DNA from: Vanilla planifolia
Taxonomy: Eukaryota > Streptophyta > Magnoliopsida > Asparagales > Orchidaceae
Direction of reading: 5' to 3'
DNA: 64,000 nt
NCBI GenBank assembly: GCA_023846275.1
Contig: CM043869.1
Location: 36,358,737 to 36,422,736, forward strand
The position numbers and the translations under genes are program-made. The number at the start of each line of letters is the position of its first letter. Positions within the stretch are counted from its first letter, which is position 1. Shown here one piece after another: positions 59,339 to 64,000 of the stretch. Below the pieces are notes generated by a model. That model made no database searches and was not told the origin of the DNA. It saw only the letters and a program-made list of their open reading frames with translations.

Positions 59339-61923
59339 AACTCCAAAGAAATAATGAAAGGGGTAAATTATGGGCTATGTTGCTCATTGGTTATTTTTAT
59401 TTCTATTATAATGTTTAAGCTACAATGATATCTTCTTTTACACTTTAATAATATAGATTTGATGTGCTTAAGCATGGCTTAATACATATATTAGATTTGG
59501 TATTTTTGTTGTAATGTAAGAATTCATGTTTAAAAGAAAGGTAAAAATTTTATAATTTGTTCTGATGTTAATTCCAAATGATAGAGATTTTATATTGTAT
59601 TTGTTACAATTTCAAAATGGTTTTTAAACTTAGACATGCAAATGATTTAAAAATATTTATTCTTTAAAAAAAGGTTTTCAAAACTAAAAATAAAAAAGAA
59701 AAGAAGGAAAAGAAATGACACTATTCCTACGAAAGGCACGCTTGGTCACCACAAAAACTTATTGACCTAATAAAGTTCTTTTTATTGAATTATCTTTGAA
59801 GCCATTGGATCATCCTATCCTTCTTGTCAAATAGTCTAATATATATCTAATGTTCAACCTGATCACTATCAGTTCCTACTAAGCTCTCTAACCATCCCAT
59901 AGACTGTCTAATGATTACAACTCTATAATCCAACCTTGCTCTCTAACCACTTCTCAAATCGTCCAATAATTACAACTCTATAATCCAACCACTTTACAGA
60001 TCATCTAACCACCCTTTTTTAGACTATCTAATGACTCATCAGATGGATGTTGGACCATTTGATAAAACTTTTTTTTCTTCTACAATGCTCTATTGGACTA
60101 TTTGATCATTCGATTAGATTGTTTAATAAAGACTTGAAGGTACACATTTCCTTTTATTAAACCATGATTTTTTTATTGAAAACATCTAAGTCTTAATTAA
60201 TATCATATAAACCTTTTGCATGCTTCGTCCCTTTCATTATCAACACTAAATTACATGCATAAGACTCTTTCTCTCTAAAATTTTAAAAAAATAACATTAA
60301 AACAAGAAAAAATACTAACCTTGCTTAAAATTGAGTTCTCCTTGTGCTGTTTCCTCATCGATTGAGTTCTCTCCTCTAATCATTCTTCATGCATACAGGA
60401 ATCCTCTCCTCCTCATTTTAGCAAGTGCCACTAAGTCACGATACCTTGTTCATTTCCTTTTCCTCCCTTAACGAGCACCTAATCACCCATTAGCGACCTT
60501 TTAAGGATTTATTATATTAGTTATTAACTATTTAAGATTTTATTATTTTGTAAAATTTCAACTTTTGATTTAATCATTGATTTGTATTTGATTTCAATGA
60601 AATTAACTTTAATAAAGTCAAGGTATGTTTTTCTACAATATTACCTGCCATCCTCTCTCCTTAATGGGTCATGCATATATTATGATAATTATGGCTTGTT
60701 TATAAAAAATGAATATTTTTATAATAGAAATTATCATATTTATGAAATTTAGAAATTTAAAATACAATATATTTATAAGACTATATTATATAATGTATAT
60801 ATTATTTTTTTGGAATGTTATAGCCTACTACTTGTAGGAAGCATAACTCAGATGTGAGGCAAAGTCATGCATTTTAAGATATTTGACACAAGCATAAGCA
60901 TAATCATAAACAAGAGGAGCCTCTTAATAAGTGCTCTCGAATATTGCATGTAAAATCACTCTAATTGTTTCTAGGATTATTAAATTATTATTCATATATA
61001 ACTTGTTCTTTTTTATTTAGGCAAGGCATGTATGAAGAAATATTAAGTCAATATTATGTTATCTCTTTATTCATTTAACATTAAACCTTGAGGCTTTATG
61101 TGAAGTTGTAAGGAGCAAAGGGAGAGCACAATTATAGTTTTTCCAAATACAATCTCAAAATGATTTTATGACTTCCTAATCTATGATGAAGATCTCTTTA
61201 GTGAGATTTTGGTGCAATAACAACAAAAAGACATACAAGATCATGAGACAATCTTTAAAGGAGAGGTGATATGCCATCACATACAAGGTCAAATAAATGG
61301 AATACCATATAAAACAATGGTGCATCAGCCAAAAAAGATAGCATGATGCATTACTTTATATGGGTCCCATTGTAGCAATTCTAATTTCTAGTGATAGTGA
61401 TGAGATATTTCTATAACTCAAGTAATAAACTTTTTTTTATTAGAGTGACAAATTCTATCTCATGTAAATGGAAATGATACCTACTTGATTCTAAAGCAAC
61501 ATTTTTTTTTTTCCATAGTTATTGTCAATATGGATGGAGCTTATTTATGGTGTCATTAATGTATTGGGTGACATTGTAAGAAGTCTTCTGTGACATTCTT
61601 AGTTATATTGAGTGGTGTTGGGTTTATATGTACAGAAATCAATAGACCATTCAGTTTTTCAAGTTGGCAAAAATATCATTTAATGCACTCAACATGAGAT
61701 GACTATAAAAGAAAGGAAAAGACTGATCGCCCCAGCTTCTTTGCTATTCAATTGATGAAGAAGTTTGTTGATCGCCTCTGCCCAGTAACTAAGGTTGGTG
61801 ATTGAACACAATCGATAACTATCCATTTAGCAAATGGAACTTCTAAAGGTCTATACTGTAAGCTTTGAGGAGTAGACAGCAATTTTAGAAAGTGACGAAA
61901 CACATGCAAGCCTAAGTAACCGA
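59339..61923. other. AT-rich intergenic, short tandem repeat
   Basis: ATTACAACTCTATAATCCAA occurs at 59914 and 59969, a 55-bp repeat, within a larger 'tctaacca' and 'gactgtctaatga' rich patch (59790-60130). A CT-rich patch at 60230-60500 resembles LTR DNA. No gene was seen. Confidence 0.45.
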
Positions 61924-62369
61924 TCACCGAGTCCAGTGGTCCAGCATTTCCATGAACCCCTTGTTGCCGTACGAAACTGGGCTTAGCTCCTACTGAAGAA
62001 ATCCCACCGAGCTCATGATATCCAACACCGAAGGGCAACCAAGGTAGTTTGATGACGTGGGATCACCCAAAAATTTGAACCCTGGAAAGAAATCTTCCAG
62101 AAAGCCAGCGACTCCTTGCCGTCAACGAACCCCGCCGAAGTCTCGACAGGGGAGGCCTCCTCGTCGCAGGTGCAGCAGCCGGTAAGGCTCTGCACGAGTG
62201 ACCGGAACTCCCCGGGCTCGGCGTGGATGACTTTGGGCGACACGGTGTAGATGGTCATCGGAGGACGGCGCCGCCTCGAGGTGGCCGTCGTCAGGATCGG
62301 CTTGTTGAACTTGTTCGAGTTCATGTGGAGCTTCAGGATCGTCGTCAGGATCGGCATGTTATTTAACAA
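61924..62369 (-). pseudogene. VQ-motif (MKS1-like) pseudogene, third copy
   Basis: The minus strand reads PMTIYTVSPKVIHAEPGEF, then the VQ motif FRSLVQSLTG, very close to the 42.9 kb paralog. Upstream, LKLHMNSNKFNKP lines up with the paralogs' LNVRKDSHKIKKTP block, but the earlier N-terminus is lost and sequence turns AT-rich at 62360. After about 62120 the frame shifts by one: EDFFPGFKFLGDP, DIMSSVGFLQ, a TAG at 61990-61992, then ELSPVSYGNKGFMEML to a TGA at 61924. ELSP and GN(K/R)(G/A)F match the paralogs' C-terminal block. A 54-bp in-frame direct repeat marks the N-terminal edge. Truncation, frameshift and stop make it non-functional, though a short VQ peptide could still be read. Confidence 0.85.
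62287..62360. repeat. 20-bp direct repeat, 54-bp spacing, in the VQ pseudogene
   Basis: GTCGTCAGGATCGGC(T/A)TGTT occurs at 62287-62306 and 62341-62360, one mismatch. The spacing is 18 codons, so it repeats PILTT in frame. Confidence 0.85.
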
Positions 62370-64000
62370 ATTAATCTTAGTTCAAATAATAATAAAAGTC
62401 TAAATAAATAGATGACTAATTATGATAAATTCAAATTTTAATTTAAATAATTTACATAATAAATTTGAATGAAGAAAAATATCAAAATAAATTTAAATGT
62501 AAATTTGAAAATTGAATTTATTAATCCAAATTAGTTTAACATTAAAAAAATAATCTATGATAAATTGAAAATTAAATTTAAATTATTTAGATAAAAAAAT
62601 TTAAATAAAAATTCAAAAGAAAAAAATATTCAATTGAATTAAATTCAAATTCAAAATTAAATTTAAAGGAAATGAAGACATTGGAAGCCAAAATTATTGC
62701 TCTTATATAAAAAATTGAAGTCTCGTGGATTAGCCGTTAAGGCATATAAGGCTATTATTAGGTTTAGACTTTCATCGTATCATTCTAGTCTTATGGGTAT
62801 TGTTCTTCTTAAATCATGCATCCAAATTATATTTATAAATAAGAAACTGATTTTTAAATAATATATTTGTAAATAAAGAAAAGTCGGATTTCGATAATAC
62901 ATATTTGACATTTTTAAATATTGATGCAAAAGAAAATCAAAAAGACTGAGGAAAGATATATAAATTATGAAATGTTATAGGGTTTTTTGAAAATATAGGG
63001 GCAAAAATCATGAGGAAAAATTTTGGTTTTACGGCGTTATCAGCAAAATAAATATAAAACAACATTGTTTTAAGATGATTTTATTCTTAAACTAACATTA
63101 TTGTCACTTAAATTTTCTTGTATATAGTTAATGTTACATTATATTCAAGGATATCAAAAACTTTTTTCATGAGCTTGGTTATGCCTGTGAGTTGTTTCAT
63201 GCAAGAAATTTGAAGTGAAGCATAGTTGTTGTGTCAAATAAGAAGAATTACAAAGTTTGACATCAAGAACGAGATAAATCTTACTATTATTTTTTATTTA
63301 TTTAGTTTTAGGTTTGCCAAAGGAGGAGAAAAAGGTATTGAAAAAACACATTTATTTTGATTATAAGTAAACTTATTTTATTCTTATATGAGTTAAATAA
63401 TTCATCTTTATGATATTGTTAGTGATGAATAATTTCTTCTTTGTTTTGAACATAAAATTTATCTTCATTTGAACTACATAAATTTAGGATTTATGTTTTT
63501 CTCCCTGCTTGTCATTATTATTTTTATGATTTATATCTTTAATATACATGTACAACTTATATTAAGATAAAGAAGAACACTTTCAAACATCTATTCTCCT
63601 CATTTCTTGCTAGTAAGTGAGCAATGCCCATGAGGTATGACATATCCATCAACTATGTACTGATGACATTGCATGTATGACTGGCCTTGTTGTACCTGTT
63701 ATACGAATCATCCTTTTGTCAATTAATTAACATTATTTCTTAAACATCGACATTTGAATCATTCAAATTTCATATTTGTTTTTATCAATGCTTTATTCTA
63801 CCTCAAAAGCTTTGCAAGATTGAGCTTACATCAGTGAACTCAAGCATTTTGGAATAGACATTGCGATTCGATTTGGCTTCGGAGGCAACAAAAGAAAGTA
63901 TCAAGTAATAATGTGTTTCAAAAAAGAAATTCATTCAAAACATAAAAAATTCATCTAATATTTTTTAAATATTTCTCAAGAACTATTTTACTATTCAGAA
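62370..64000. other. AT-rich intergenic, no gene seen
   Basis: No coding frame or recognised element. 62710-62790 has a faint tRNA-like order of boxes but fails closer reading. Confidence 0.45.

Noticed and set aside
61748..62038. 96-codon minus frame after the VQ pseudogene
   Set aside because: It is a shifted reading of the VQ C-terminal remnant plus non-coding DNA; family words occur in another phase.
62710..62790. tRNA-like box order
   Set aside because: A-box-like TAGCCGTTAAGG is present, but the B box is poor and no acceptor stem or cloverleaf can be drawn.

Overview
The window looks like a gene-poor, transposon-rich stretch of a flowering-plant nuclear genome. It is strongly AT-rich and full of decayed retrotransposons and tandem or dispersed duplications. 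The few GC-rich islands are plant VQ-motif genes, plant L1-type LINEs and one LTR-like block. The LINE type (DUF4283-type ORF1, endonuclease, reverse transcriptase, zf-RVT and RNase H) and the VQ family are plant-specific. I cannot name the species. No complete rRNA, tRNA, CRISPR array or organellar segment was seen.

Layout. 1-7.2 kb: non-coding, with an 89-bp tandem repeat, a diverged direct duplication (1.48-1.95 and 2.56-2.99 kb), a promoter-like patch with a (CT)n tract near 3.6 kb, and an A22 run at 5.5 kb. 7.3-14.0 kb: an old Ty3/gypsy element on the minus strand with long LTRs. Its pol is decayed but readable, and gag and protease are missing. 15.6-16.9 kb: a 637-bp tandem duplication. 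17.8-20.5 kb: a second gypsy relic on the plus strand with LTR, tRNA-Met-type primer site, gag and protease traces, but no reverse transcriptase or integrase recognised. 20.5-29.3 kb: repeats and microsatellites without a gene.

29.5-30.2 kb: an intact MKS1-like VQ gene (minus). 30.6-32.4 kb: dispersed repeats that recur at 39.2-40.6 kb. 34.1-35.4 kb: a 59-bp minisatellite and a GC-rich LTR-like block. 37.3-38.7 kb: a 5'-truncated, frameshifted LINE (minus). 42.9-43.5 kb: a second intact MKS1-like VQ gene (minus), with a possible regulatory island about 1.1 kb upstream. 50.7-56.5 kb: a young, almost full-length LINE (minus) with a poly(A) tail, a perfect 14-bp target-site duplication and only two nonsense codons seen; it lies between two copies of a dispersed repeat. 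61.9-62.4 kb: a broken third VQ copy (minus).

The only likely host functions are the two intact VQ genes. By family knowledge, MKS1-type VQ proteins are nuclear MAP-kinase substrates that bind WRKY factors through the VQ motif in defence signalling. With the pseudogene they form a same-strand cluster over 33 kb, consistent with local duplication followed by loss of one copy and expansion by transposon insertion. Everything else reads as mobile elements or their debris.
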